From: Congeria kusceri
Taxonomy: Eukaryota; Mollusca; Bivalvia; Myida; Dreissenidae
Direction of reading: 5' to 3'
Length of the DNA stretch: 64,000 nucleotides
Assembly: GCA_027627225.1 (NCBI GenBank)
Contig: CM051030.1
Span: 25,699,927-25,763,926, forward strand
The notes beneath the pieces are model-generated. The model was not told the origin of the DNA and ran no database searches. It saw nothing but the letters and a program-made list of their open reading frames with translations. Numbering within the stretch: the first letter of the stretch is position 1; every line of letters begins with the position of its first letter. The translations under genes were made by a program, and so were the position numbers. Below, piece after piece: positions 36,676 to 48,233 of this stretch.

Positions 36676-38236
36676 AGCTCACCTGAGCACGAAGTGCTCG
36701 ACGAGCTATTGGTATAGGTGACCTCTCCGGCGTCGTCCGTCATCCATCGTCCGTTTTCCATCGTCCGTCGTCCGTACGCCGTCAACAATTTGGACCATTA
36801 TCCCGATAAAGACTACATTTCTGATTCAATCTTGACCAAACTTTCACAGCACGTGCATTATCATCAGATCTCAGCAGATGACAAAATGAGCTAGATTGTG
36901 TTTCAAACACCAGAGTTATAGCACTTTGTTTATTAAACAGTTTCAAACATGAACATTATTCAAGATAGAGACTTCATTTTTCATCCAATCTTCACCAATC
37001 GTGCAGAGTTTGTCTATTACCATGATATTACAGTTGTAGTCGAATATACGCAAGATCGGACCAGAAACACCAGAGTTATTACCCTTTGTTTGTGAAAAAA
37101 TATGCAAAAACATACATTATACAGGATAGAGATTACATGTTTTATCCAATCTTCACCAGTCTTGCACAGTTTGTCTACGGCAATAAGATGAAAGGAGAAA
37201 TTGAATATAAGAGAGATCGGACCAGAAACACCAGAGTTATTGCCTTTTGTTTGTGAAAATAATATGCAAAAATAGACATCATTAAGGATAAAGACTTCAT
37301 TTTTCATCCAATATTTACCAATCGTGTACAGTTTTTCTATGATCTTAAGACTTAAGGTGAAGTCGAATATAAGCATGATCGGGCCAGAAACACCTGAGTT
37401 ATTGCCCCATGTGTTTGGAAAAAAACATCAGCAAATTGTCAATGACTTGCTTGCACATGATTTTTTATTAAATGCTGACCGAACTTACAGTTATTTACGC
37501 ATGCAACATAGATGTCTTAAGAGCCTGCATAAACATCCTTGATCATCATTGGACAGAAAATTATCAAAGAAAAAGCAAAACTTGACCTCATAGCACAGCC
37601 ATCGCAATTACTGCATTGCAACTAGTTCTCCAAAACTGTTTGCGAAAAATACATCAAAATCTACTGAATTCATATACAGATATATCTTGCCTTTTCATCT
37701 ACTTTTTCCACGAATAATGCAGTGCATTCCAATTTTATTTCAGCAGTATGCGGTGACTATATTCATCGTGACTCTAGAAGTCACATTTTTACCCAATCTT
37801 AATGAAACTTGGTCAGACCATTTGTCTTTATGGTACAGAGGCTGAGTTTGAATCTGGGTCATGTGGGGTCAAAAACAAATTCACTAGGTCAAATTGAAGA
37901 AAAAGATTGTTAACACTCTAGACTCCAATTGTCATGAAACTTGCTCAGAACATTTGTCCCAATGGAATCTCGGCCGAGTTGTAATTTGGGCCATGTGGGG
38001 TCAAAAACTAGGTCACTAGGTCAAATTGAAGAAAAAACTTCAATTTCAATATGTACTTATCATATTTTGAATGTCCGTTGTCACTTAAGTTTTTGAAACC
38101 ATGATGATTAAGGTAGCATTTCCATCAATCCGTATCAGTATATCCATATCCGTATAAAAAATCTAACGCATGGAAAAGTGTTTGACTACTGAAACTCAGC
38201 TTAGCGACCCAGGGCCATTTGGCCCTCTCGTTAAAG
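36676..38236 (+). mobile_element. Non-autonomous repeat element, copy 5
   Basis: It starts AGCTCACCTGAGCACGAAGT with the GAGCAC-GAA-GTGCTC hairpin, then a CGTCCGTC-rich stretch. The core has four units of about 160 bp (GATCGGACCAGAAACACCAG, TTCATTTTTCATCCAATCTT), a block shared with copy 3 (GGACAGAAAATTATCAAAG) and further units with GTCACTAGGTCAAATTGAAG. It ends with ACTCAGCTTAGCGACCCAGG and the hairpin GGGCCATTTGGCCC near 38212-38225. No coding capacity. Confidence 0.7.
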
Positions 38237-39162
38237 GACTTGTTTAGGAACAACTTGCACGTTCTTCTTGTTTAAAACTACTTAAACCAACCTTAGCATT
38301 TTTATATTAGGTTATGTAGCCTTGCCTTATGGTCCTGTTTAAAATAGTTTAAGTGATTCTTCTGGTCTGAAACATGCTAGGAAATTACCTGTTATGTTCA
38401 TAGAAATAGCTGTAGGATGAATTGTCAGACACAAATTTGATTTATTTTGGCAAGTTACCTTGAAGTTTCAGAATGACGAAAATTGTATAGCACTATATTG
38501 GCAATATTGTTGCAGCTCTTTTGGTAAACAAGTCGATTTTTTAATGGTAATGAAATTGCAGGCAATTGCAGAATGTCATGTTCATTTAAATCAATCTTTA
38601 GCACCGGGTGTATATTTCAACCCGATTTTTTTATATAAACAATATACCAGTTGATTATCGATTCAGATCGAGTCTGACAGAACGTAAATTGTCAACTAAA
38701 GTTCAGCATATATAGTGTAATTAATTCTAACCAATAAGCGTGCCTAGCATGATTACTGTTGAAACTCATACGCGCTTTCAGAAAATGAACAAGCGAAAAC
38801 TATACAGGATGTCCGGGAGTATTCGGAAGGTACACGTGTTATTTAAGATGCGTATTACGTCATTAATCTATGTGTTGATGGCTGTACAAGTTGTGTTTAT
38901 TTGTTTACGCTGATTTCCGCACAGCGTTGTGAGAATATAAAGACAAAAAGTAGGTTTTGATGATACAATTTTTTATAAATTTTTAACAAGCCTTAAGTGC
39001 TTGTTTTTCTATAAATAAACAAGCCCGTGCAAAACATTTACCAGTCATACAGGCTTATGCTAATTTTGACCACTGAAACTTGCACAGTTTGTGTATTAAG
39101 ATCTTATCTGGGCGCAACGATGGGCCAGATAGAACCACAAACACTCGAGTTATTCCGCCCTT
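38237..39162. other. Intron of gene B, no feature recognised
   Basis: Non-coding. The ORF at 38460-38654 has no recognisable domain. Confidence 0.45.
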
Positions 39163-39465
39163 TTATGCCCCCAGAATCATGATGCGGCAGGCATATAGTG
39201 ATTTTCCTGTCCGTCCTTCTGTCCGTCCGTCCGTCCGTGACAACGTTAAGTAGATTTTTCCGTTTCGTCTAGCACCAACACTGCTTGCTACAACACGTTA
39301 TTACTTACACAGTTGTTGCTTATGATCATCCCCAATCCACCCATATCACCCAACCTCACTTTGACCTTAACCATGACCTAATTTGGAGTAAGTAATGGGC
39401 TATCCAGCACCAACTGAGGACATGTGTGTTTAATAAACACAGAATCTTGTTTATGAGAAAATTTG
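39163..39465 (+). repeat. Dispersed repeat with (GTCC)n core, plus-strand copy
   Basis: It opens TTTATGCCCCCAGAATCATG and GCGGCAGGCATATAGTG, has GTCCGTCCGTCCGTCCGTG at about 39221-39239, then CCGTTTCGTCTAGCACCAAC and CACCCAACCTCACTTTGACC, and ends near AACACAGAATCTTG. A longer copy in the opposite orientation is at 50030-50461. Confidence 0.75.
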
Positions 39466-39779
39466 CAATTTGCATTTTTAATCTAATCTTGATTTCATCA
39501 GACTTGAACAGCTTGTATATGGCAATAAGATCTTATGATAAACCCAGGAATTGCCTTTATTGGGCTATAAAGAACAGAGTTATTGACCCTTGTGTGTGAT
39601 AAAAAAGATCATGTTCATGATAGAGACTTCATTTTTCACTAGGGATGGCAACACATAGTATTTCAGTAACGCTCTAATTGGTTTTGTTATTTAAGATGCT
39701 AACCAGTAAGCTAAATATCATTCAAAAGACCTAAAAAAACACAATTAAAACGGAAAAAACATTCAGTAGGATGATCTGT

Positions 39780-40090
39780 TTGATTTACTAGTTCTAATTG
39801 CTGATAAACTTACGGCTGTCTTTATTGATGTCACAGGCAACTGTCGGATGGTTACGTCTGTCTTTATTGCTTTCACGTGCAACTGTTGGATGGCAAACAT
39901 ATAACGGATTGCTTGAGCCTTTTTCCCATCAGTTCTGAGCCTGATTGCATATGAATTGCACCTATCGATTGCCAGGTGATTTAATGCGACAAAGTCAGAC
40001 AGGCATCTGTATAGCACCTGTCGACTACAGCAGAAGCAGGACATGCTTCTGTATTGCACCTGTTGATTGCCAGGTCAACAACAGTAAGTC
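39780..40090 (+). repeat. Short imperfect repeats, function unknown
   Basis: GGCTGTCTTTATTGATGTCA and CGTCTGTCTTTATTGCTTTC head two units of about 45 bp; downstream GCACCTATCGATTGCCAGGT and GCACCTGTTGATTGCCAGGT are a second, spaced pair. Short ORFs cover both strands without a domain. Confidence 0.5.
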
Positions 40091-40753
40091 TGATTATGGT
40101 AATTTTGTCGGCGATGACATTGAGATGTCAAATCTGCTCTCTGCCTTTGCCGATACTCATTTAAGCACTTTGCCCCTTTTGTTTCATGTTCTTGTTCATG
40201 TGATCTTTTCTGTCATCAAAAATCACTTAGGTTAAGGCTATTGCAATGGGAGGGTATCTTCCAAATACGATACCTAGCAATTCATCCAGAGTCCTTTCAC
40301 ACTTCTTGGACAAGGTTTATGACTTACACTAGCATTGATATTTGCGTTTTCACACCGACCACATGCAAAGCATGTACCATATTATTTTTGAAAAACTATT
40401 ATGTCGTGTTACCATAGCCACAGTTCAGCTTGATATCAAAGTTGACTGAAGAGAGAAATTGACATGACATCAACCTTTCTAAGCAGACATTACTATGTAC
40501 CATTCGTGATTGTTGAAAAGCATGTAAATGTAAAACGCTTAAGCAAGAGATAAATGAATATTATATATTAAAAAAACTATTGTGTGGTTTAAACATTGAC
40601 AATAATGGTTTCAATTATGAATGCATACATGTCTCAGTAAAATTTCAGTTTATACCAGTATATCAGATGACCGTATAGGATAGCATAATACTACTCTATA
40701 AATAATAAAAGGGATTAGTTGCAATAAAACATTATATATGTTTACATTCACAG

Positions 40754-41068
40754 TTCGTCCGCTAACTGCAGCCATCAGCGGTAATCGTGAGATTGTAGCG
40801 CACGGTTCAAATCCGCTAACCTTGACATGTGCGGCTGGGGAGTCCAACCCTGCTCCTAACATTACCTGGTATAACGGATCCACACAAATCACCAGCAATC
40901 GGTCGCATGCAGATGCCATAGGAACACATTGGAGCGGGGTGGTTAGAAGTCAGGAGCTCTGGCTATATCCTACACGCTATATGAATGGAGACACCATAAG
41001 ACGTGAAGTGAAATATGTGGTGTCTCCAAATGCCGTCTTATCCAGCAGTGTGACGTTCAATCTCAAAT
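40754..41068 (+). CDS. Gene B Ig-domain exon (intact)
   Basis: The acceptor TTACATTCACAG ends at 40753. The exon is open for 105 codons in phase 1 and ends at AAAT|GTGATT, also phase 1, with a rather weak donor. The Ig core is visible: Cys in NPLTLTCAAGESNPAP, Trp in NITWYNGS, and a C-terminal strand SSVTFNLKC whose Cys would span the junction. The usual DxGxYxC motif is replaced by DTIRREVKYVV, so the second canonical Cys is missing and the fold may lack its disulfide or be decayed. Several N-x-S/T sequons fit an extracellular domain. Confidence 0.75.
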
Positions 41069-41170
41069 GTGATTATGCGCATCTAGTTTCATGTTTCATT
41101 TCATTGTTTGTCTAAATGCATCATTTACTGTAACTTTCCATATACCCTAATCATGTAACCACATATACAG

Positions 41171-41446
41171 ACCATCCTATCGTGAATGTTGCGGCCTCCC
41201 CCAGTGTAACATTGACAGAGGAACCCTCAAGTACAGGGATGTTAACGTGTACAGTAGACAGCTCTCCTCCCTCCAACATCTCCTGGTACCATGGCAACGT
41301 CCTCTTCACAACAGGTGCCCCAACTGATGGAAGACTGGTGTACACTATCAATCCAGTCATTAGAGAGAGCTATGGAACTTACAGATGTGTATCTGATAAC
41401 ACAATTCCATCCAAGGATGAAAAGTTAATAGAAATAAATGTGAAAT
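41171..41446 (+). CDS. Gene B Ig-domain exon (intact)
   Basis: The acceptor ACATATACAG ends at 41170 and the donor AAAT|GTAAGT is at 41447; both ends are phase 1. The translation has a full Ig core: STGMLTCTVDSSPPSNISWY with the first Cys and the Trp, VIRESYGTYRCVSDN with the second Cys, and the closing strand EKLIEINVK. The length of 92 residues suits one domain per exon. The minus-strand ORF over the same bases is a shadow. This is the cleanest Ig exon in the window. Confidence 0.85.
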
Positions 41447-41578
41447 GTAAGTCAGTTATGAATTTTAAATGACAAGCTTGCCGTATGTTACATATTAATA
41501 CATGTAATTGAAAACAAGTAATTTCTCTATTGTAATTATCTAAGTTATTTTACATGACTTTATATACTAACAACACAG

Positions 41579-41881
41579 TTCGACCCATGAACACATTCAT
41601 TGATGGCAACAAGGTTATCACCGCCAACGGACATAACACGGTGACCTCGACCTGCACAGCCGGCAACTCGAACCCCGTATCTACCATACTGTGGACATAC
41701 GGCTCTGTTACATCTACACTACCCGTGGTATCAGATGAAGCCTCTAACTATGGAGAGTGAATAGCGCGCAGTGTGGTTACCCTGACACCTACTAGAAATG
41801 ATGATGGGAAGAATGTAACCTGTACAGCTAATAATGAACTGAACCAACCGGCAACATCATCTGTCGCATTGAACCTCAACT
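41579..41881 (+). pseudogene. Gene B Ig-domain exon with in-frame TGA
   Basis: The acceptor ACAACACAG ends at 41578; the donor AACT|GTATGT follows 41881, phase 1 at both ends. The frame reads an Ig domain (VTSTCTAGNSNPVSTILWTY, later TPTRNDDGKNVTCTANNE and SSVALNLN) but is broken by TGA at 41758-41760 between SNYGE and IARSVVTL. Sequence on both sides stays in the same frame, so this is a point substitution, not an indel. If the exon is included, the product ends before the transmembrane segment. Confidence 0.85.
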
Positions 41882-42082
41882 GTATGTAGCTCTACACTGT
41901 ATAGCATGTTTTATCCCATCATCGCGCCTGCATTGACAAAATAACAACCCGTGGGATAAACTTAGCTGTATTTCCACACACTTAAACTCGTATATACAGC
42001 AAACACGCTTATTATAATTTTGCTTATTTTTGTGACGTCATTTGAAGTTTACCGTGTTGTTAAGTGATTTTCTTTTATTTAT

Positions 42083-42990
42083 AATGCCCCCATCGAAGAT
42101 AGCAGGCTATATTGGTTTGCTAATGTCGGTCGGTTTGACTTTCGGTCGGTCGTTCGGTAGACCACGTTCGTTTCCGTTCTCTAAGTTCGACAGTTTTCAT
42201 CTGATCTTAACAGAACATCATGAAAACTGTTTGGTCATAATACCTAGGTGAAGTTGATAATCAGCCAAATTACCCTTGGAATTGTGGAGTTATGGCCCTT
42301 AAATCATCGGAAATAGGCCGTTTAAGCTGTTCCCGCTCCCTAAAACAAACAGTTTTCATCTCATCTTCACCAAACTTCATGAACATGTTTGTAATAACAA
42401 ATGTAGGTCAGGTTCGATAATCAGCGAAATCGCCCTAAGAATGGTGGAGTAATGGCCCTTGAAAGATATAAAATTAGATTGTTTTGCCATTTCCGCTCTC
42501 TGTGTCTAATAGTTTTCATCCAGTCTTCATAAAACTGTATGACAATGTTTATAATATAAATATATAGGTCAAGTTCGATAATCAGCCAAATTGCACCAGG
42601 AAATTTGGAGTTTTTGCCTTTTAATAATCTAAAATTGGTCTTTCTATCGGTTTCTGCTCTCTGAGTCCAACAGTTTTAAACTGATGTTCACCAAACTTCA
42701 TAAACATGTCTGTTATAATAACATCTCGGCCATGTTTGATAACCAGTCAAATCAGCCAAGGAGTTATTGCCCTTGATATATCTGGAATTTGCGTTTTTGT
42801 GCGGTTTCCACTCTCTATGTCCAACACTGTTCATGCAATCACCACCAAACTTCATGAGCATGTTTGTGTACATAATATCTTGGCCAGATTTAATAACAGC
42901 ATAATGGCCCAAAGAAATTGTGGAGTTATGGCCAATGATTATCTAAAATTAGCCTTTTTAGATATTTTAAACTGGAGGGGGGCTTAAATG
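42083..42990 (+). repeat. Tandem array of 150-170 bp units in a gene B intron
   Basis: It starts ATGCCCCCATCGAAGATAGC and a TCGGTCGGT stretch. About five units follow, each with CAACAGTTTTCATC-GATCTTCA, AAACTTCATGAACATGTTTG, ATAATCAGCCAAAT and GGAGTTATGGCC. The small ORFs in it are artefacts. No relation in sequence to the AGCTCACC elements. Confidence 0.75.
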
Positions 42991-43472
42991 TTTTATAAAC
43001 AGCTATTGTTTTCAAAACAAAGACAGAAAATGATGGGATAAATATAATACCAGGTTAGTGATGAATACATATAAGTTTATTTGCTCGGCACACGAAAATC
43101 TGAACCACTCGCCAAGGCTCGTGGTGTAGTTTTTCTAAGCCTCGCTAAATAACCTTACCGGGTATCTGTATTCAGCACTAACCTAGCATTATCTATGTTC
43201 TTTTATTGTCACGAATATACTGATGCATGTCTAGTCTATTAGTGTGCATCAATTTCCTATTCAGTTCTAAATAATCAGTATGTGTTTATTAAAAGTGAAA
43301 GTAAATAACTACTGAACCATATATATATATATAAAACTCTAGGAATAATTCAAAGCTGTTAACAATACAAACTCACCTGTGTCATATTGGAATTGTTATT
43401 TTGTGATTAATACATAAATTGTATCTTCAGCAAAGGTTGTCTGACACCTAACACCAAACCAATTTCTTGTAG

Positions 43473-43748
43473 ATCATCCAGAGATTTTCCCGATACCGGC
43501 CCAGACTGCTGTTGAAGGTGACTCGAACACACTGCCTTGTGCAGCTCACAGTTAACCTCCCGCTACCTTTCAATGGTACAGGAAGGGATTCAGTGACATA
43601 CTCTATACTATATCTGGTACCCCCGCATCTAACCAGGGACCGTACACAATACGTCCAGTTAACAGAACGCATATAGGAATATATACGTGTATGGCAGATA
43701 ACAGCATATTAAACCGTGACCAACAAGACGTTACCCTAACTGTTCAGT
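43473..43748 (+). pseudogene. Gene B Ig-domain exon with in-frame TAA
   Basis: The acceptor TTTCTTGTAG ends at 43472 and the donor CAGT|GTAGGT follows 43748; phase 1 both ends. The frame gives HPEIFPIPAQTAVEGDSN, then CAAHS, a stop TAA at 43553-43555, and continues in frame as PPATFQWYRKGF and HIGIYTCMADNS. It is a complete Ig domain interrupted once in the B-C region, closest in layout to the clean exon at 41171. Confidence 0.85.
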
Positions 43749-43874
43749 GTAGGTCTAACTTGTGTATTCTATATATATTTAATGAATTTATTTATTTTAC
43801 TTAAATACATATATTGTATTTTACATGTATGCTGCAAAAAAACATATTGCTGCTTAACTTGTATTTTCATTCAG

Positions 43875-44015
43875 ATCCTCCCGATGTCACAGTTGTTGTA
43901 CAGAACACATAAAGTAATGCTAGCATATATCAGTTGATGTGCAACGCCGCTGGTGTTACGTACGACAACTCTGGCTATGAAAGAAAAATAAAACTTTCTA
44001 TTAAGGATGTTTCCT
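43875..44015 (+). pseudogene. Gene B decayed Ig-like exon
   Basis: After the acceptor TTTTCATTCAG (ending 43874) the phase-1 frame reads PPDVTVVVQNT, stop TAA at 43910-43912, then SNASIYQLMCNAAGVTYDNS before a second stop near 44016. The start resembles an Ig domain N-terminal strand and first Cys. The second half, including the Trp and second Cys, is not recognisable. No donor is evident. Confidence 0.6.
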
Positions 44016-44059
44016 GATCATTTTGTAAATATTACTCCAATTGTGAATTATCCGGATGT

Positions 44060-46470
44060 CAAAAGGTTTGAAGACATCATGTGCTCAAGCTGGGAGGCAC
44101 AACCTTTGTCCAGAGCATAACTTTGTCCAGAATGAATGGATTTTTAAATGACTATGCAGACGTGATACCCGTTATAAAATGGCATGTTGTGCGTAAGAAA
44201 CAGGGTCAGGTCACAATTCAAGGCCAAATAACAATTATAAAACTGTGTCCAGAGCCTTACTTTGACCAGAGCCATCCTTAAAAAAATGTTTGTTTGGAGT
44301 AACGCGACCGGCTTATGAAATTGGGCCCGACTCTTTAAGTGTTTTAATAGGTCTCTGTGAAGCATTTTGTTTCATATTCGATAAAGTAGTTATGTAAGTA
44401 TCATATTTTGTTTGAAATTAATTCATAACGTTGTGTTTTATAAACTGAAATCAGCGTTCTAATTACCTTGCAATAATATTTCCTGTGTATGTGTATTTAT
44501 ATTATAATTTAAAGATACTGAACTCCAGTTGGGCATTTAATTTTGCCTGTTCGTAGTTATGCCTAAAAAATACAAACATGGGTTAAACGTCAATATGTAT
44601 ATAGAACACAATTAAATACTGTTACAAACTATATATTTCATTGAAACAGAAGTAGAAGAAGCTAGCACTTTCCTGGAATCAAGAATTCTCGATTTAATAA
44701 TACCGCGGCTTTCCCCAATACAAGCACCTAATTCATGTGTGCGCATGCGTGACTGGAGGAAACGTAACTGTCACTAAATTATCCTCAATATAGCGCTATT
44801 TTTAGATTACTCGATGGGTTATAGCGTCTGCAGATGCTATAGATTTTAGGACGATAAAAAGGAAGACAACTACACCAAAAATCATTGTTTTTCACGTAAA
44901 TGAAAACACACATGTCTAATTTGTTAAGTGTTTTATACGATTATGTAATATCATCATGTATTTGACACAATTTTCTTTCGTTTTTACAATTAGACCATCT
45001 GGACCACCAAGGTTCAGTTCCTTTAAGCAAAAGTCACGAGGTATTGTTTCAATTGTGTGTCTCGAACTGTATTGCGTCAAACGCAGACGTTATGAAATTG
45101 AGTCGTGTGCATTTGTCGCCACCAAAAGAAAAATATAAAGTAAAATAAATTCAACTTACCTACCCACCCTTAAACTTTTGGGTCGCGTTACTGCAAACAA
45201 TTTTCTTAAGTATGGCCCAGCATGGCTGGAGTTCCAAACAAATTAGTAGAAGTGAAACAAAGTATGAAATTACTTGTTGCGCGTAAAAACAGTGTCCATA
45301 GGCCAGGGTTCTAGATAAGAGGGATTTAGGAGTAAATTTGGATAATACTCATTAAAAATTATAAATGGGAGTACTAGTATTCATTAAAAAAATCTAGACA
45401 TAAATTATGATTGACTTTGAAACTGATGCTATTTAATTTGATCATGACTTTCTCGCAACTGGTATATGCTGATGGAAATATAGTACATATAGTGCAAATA
45501 GTATTAAATGGCAATTGTTGATTCAATTTTTATATATCTTTAAAGTATTAAAATAAATTCAAAGTTTCATAGTTTTGCCTATGTTGCGGTAAATACCCCT
45601 TTATTTTGTTTAATTTAGGGAGAACCAGTACTGTTTAAGTTAAGTTTGTATCAAGAACGCTGTCCTAGGCCCAAGGTAAAGGTCATAAATCAAGGTCATA
45701 TGTCAAATATAAAAAATAATTTAGACATTTTCAGAGCGTATGTTTGTCCAGCATGGGTGGATTTTCAAATAACTTGGCAGGAGTGAAAATCATTGTGAGA
45801 CGACATGTCATGTGCAAGAACCATATCCCTTGGTCCAATGTCAATGTTACTATGCAAGGTCAAAGGTCAAAAATACGAAAAACATCCTGAGTAATTTTTC
45901 CAGCTTGGCTGAATTTTCAAAGAATGTTTTAAGACTTTGTCCAGAGCATTATTTTGTCCCGTATGAATGGGTTTTCAAATAACTTAGCAGAAGTGAAAAA
46001 CGTTGTAAGACAGCATACCACGCCTCGTGCAAGAACCATGTACCTAGGCCAAATGTCAAGATCTGAATTCAAGGTTAGAGATACGAAATCAATCCTTAAG
46101 ACTTTGTCTAGCACATAACTTTGTCCAGCATGGACAAATAACTTGAAGGAAGTTAAAAGCATTGTTAGATGGTGAGTTTCACCCAAGAATCAGATCTTTA
46201 GGTCCGGGGTCAAGGTCACTAATCAAGGCAATGTTTAAGGTCAAATATAAGAAATGAATCCTATAGACCTTTTCTGGACCATATTTGTATCCAGCATTTA
46301 AGGATTAAACAAAAAAAAGGCTGATTAGCGATAAGCATTTATAGTCAGAGTGTCGTGCCCAACCATGTCACTTCGTTCAAGACCAAGGCCACACTTAAAA
46401 GTCAAAGCCGAAATATATGGTTAATATTTGCATACATAGGTGAATTTTCAAATGAGTTGGCAAAAATTAT
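44060..46470 (+). repeat. Scattered decayed copies of the 160-bp GTCAAGG repeat
   Basis: Words such as AACTTTGTCCAGAATGAATG, CATGGGTGGATTTTCAAATAACTTGGCAG, AAGGTCAAAGGTCAA and AGAACCATGTACCTAGGCC recur at about 44070-44280, 45220-45310 and 45680-46470 with spacing near 160. They are the same kind of unit as at 29145 but strongly diverged. The stretch 44290-45215 between the blocks shows no gene. Confidence 0.55.
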
Positions 46471-46591
46471 CTCTGTTATGATAAAAATATAATATTTATG
46501 TTCTGATTATTACCTCAACTGGCCGAAAGAAATCTGCGACGCACATTGTGTTTTCGGCATTTTCCACAAGCTAGTAGACTTGTATGAGTCA

Positions 46592-46893
46592 GACCCGGCA
46601 AGCTCAGTTGGTAGAGAGCTGGACTGTCAATCCGGGGATCGTGAGTTCGAATCCCAGCCCGGCCATATAGCTTATGTGGTGATTGGTTATGAAATTATTT
46701 ATTCGGCCTTTCGCCCCCAACCTCTGATTTACGTAGAGCAGTTGTCTGTTCATTGCATAGGTATGTGCACCCAGTACTGGTAGACCTCTCAGATCGGCTA
46801 GGCTTGCTCAAGAAATGTGTGAGTTGATTAACTGACCACCGTGATATGACTGAAATACTGTTAAAACGGCTAAAATTCCAATCAAACAAACAA
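46592..46893 (+). mobile_element. tRNA-Asp-like SINE, plus strand, second copy
   Basis: It starts GACCCGGCAAGCTCAGTTGG with box A, has the GTC position in CTGGACTGTCAATCCGG, box B GAGTTCGAATCCC near 46641-46653, and a body collinear with the SINE at 18174. The tail ends in CAATCAAACAAACAAA. The head is better preserved than in the first copy, so it is probably younger. Confidence 0.88.
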
Positions 46894-47392
46894 ATAATGC
46901 AATGCAGGCGGACTAGACTGAAAAGGATACCCATATGCGACAAACCAGTAACAATATCAGAGGAAATGTGCAAATCAAAAGACAGTTTTGGCTACACTAT
47001 GATACATTTTATTTTTATTTAAAAAAATGATTTGTTTGAAGTTGTTATTGTAATTTCAACTTTACAAAATTCAATATAGCATTTCCATAAAATCAGTAAT
47101 GAAAAAAAGAAACTCTGGTCCCAGTCAAATTGGATCCGCCACTGCTGAGTCTCATTCTAAACCTTTTAATGAGTACTGGCTGTTTCTGCACAATCGACTA
47201 TTTTTATATTACTTTCGACAATTCTTAATAAACATTAATATGAAAGGGTAGAAAAGAAAAGGTAGACTTCTTTAATGTCGCATACCTGTAACAGTGTTCT
47301 TTTCTATAATATATACATAATACATATATACAATCTTAAATATTGAAACATATATATAGCGTATCAATTTTTTTTTTGAATTACTTTGTCAG
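46894..47392. other. Intron of gene B, no feature recognised
   Basis: AT-rich sequence ending in a T-rich polypyrimidine tract that precedes the FN3 exon. Confidence 0.45.
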
Positions 47393-47698
47393 GGCCACCA
47401 CAACCACCACATGATATCGCAATAGAACAGGCAACCCATAACAGCTGTAATATCATGGCAGCAAGGTTTCCATCGTGGATTTCCACAAACGTTTGTAGTG
47501 CAAACAAGCACTGACGGGAAACACTGGAAGAATGTCTCTGAGGCTGATGGTGGAATGAATGTTACTGGGTCTCGTTTAATTCCACTATCATGGGTCTAGA
47601 GCCACCAACTCTGTACTTCGTTAGAATGTTCTCCTTCAACTCTAAAGGAGCCAGTGCATATTCAGAAGACATCAACTTTACAACGACCACAGAAAAAG
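47393..47698 (+). pseudogene. Gene B fibronectin type III exon, frameshifted
   Basis: The acceptor ACTTTGTCAG ends at 47392. The first frame reads GPPQPPHDIAIEQATHNSC; from about 47468 homology passes to a second frame (HRGFPQTFVVQTSTDGKHWK, then NVSEADGGMNVTG) and from about 47586 to a third (GLEPPTLYFVRMFSFNSKGA, SAYSEDINFTT). Together these cover the FN3 strands, including the conserved L-x-P-x-x-x-Y-x-V-R region and N-S-x-G. At least two frameshifts separate them. The end AAAAG|GTCACC at 47699 is in phase 1 and would join the transmembrane exon to give EK-E-HQAAAQ. Confidence 0.75.
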
Positions 47699-48042
47699 GT
47701 CACCAGCAATTGCAATGTGCATTTGTATAAGCCGATACATATGTATGACAAACCTGAAAGTCCTTTACATTGCTGTGCTGGATATGGTGGCCTCCTTGCG
47801 GTCGGGGTGTAGTGAGTGGGAAGCGCTCGATTGATTTTTGTTTTAGAGCTAAACTTAATAGATTTAAACTAAACTGAACAAGCTAGTTGAAGCAACTGCA
47901 ATGAAATTGTATCCATAATTTGTAAATGCACAAACCAATATTGGTTAAAATACACACACAATCGACATTTTGAACAATATGTCGTTTCTATTTCTAGAAT
48001 GTTTTATTGTTAACGTTCAACGTGTACAATGTGTAGTTTCAG

Positions 48043-48183
48043 AACATCAAGCAGCTGCTCAAAGCTCCACTGCAAGTATAACAGTTGGAATTGTTGGGAG
48101 CATTTTTTCTTGTGCCGTTATCGTTGTCGCAGTTATTATCATAAGGCGCCGCTACGAGATTCAGTGTTCGTGCAAACGTAAAG
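48043..48183 (+). CDS. Gene B transmembrane exon
   Basis: The acceptor TGTAGTTTCAG ends at 48042; the donor AAAG|GTAAAA is at 48184; phase 1 both ends. It encodes a short Ser/Ala/Thr stalk (HQAAAQSSTASITVG), a hydrophobic helix of about 21 residues from IVGSIFSCAV to VAVIII, then the stop-transfer RRRYEIQCSCKRK. The layout matches gene A exon 1 (IVGG helix, RRNEIKC), which is the best evidence that the two genes are paralogues. The ATG-less frame extends upstream but is not coding there. Confidence 0.8.
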
Positions 48184-48233
48184 GTAAAACAACATGACGT
48201 CTGAATATAAGATCATCAATTTAAAAACAAAAA

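Noticed and set aside
39763..40235. Overlapping ORFs of 98 and 96 codons
   Set aside because: They lie over short imperfect repeats and have no domain.
44956..45138. Frame containing KRRRYEIESC, resembling the RRRYEIQC juxtamembrane motif of gene B
   Set aside because: The preceding residues are not a convincing transmembrane helix, the possible acceptor at 44993 gives the wrong phase, and no donor follows. The six-residue match may be chance or a very old relic.
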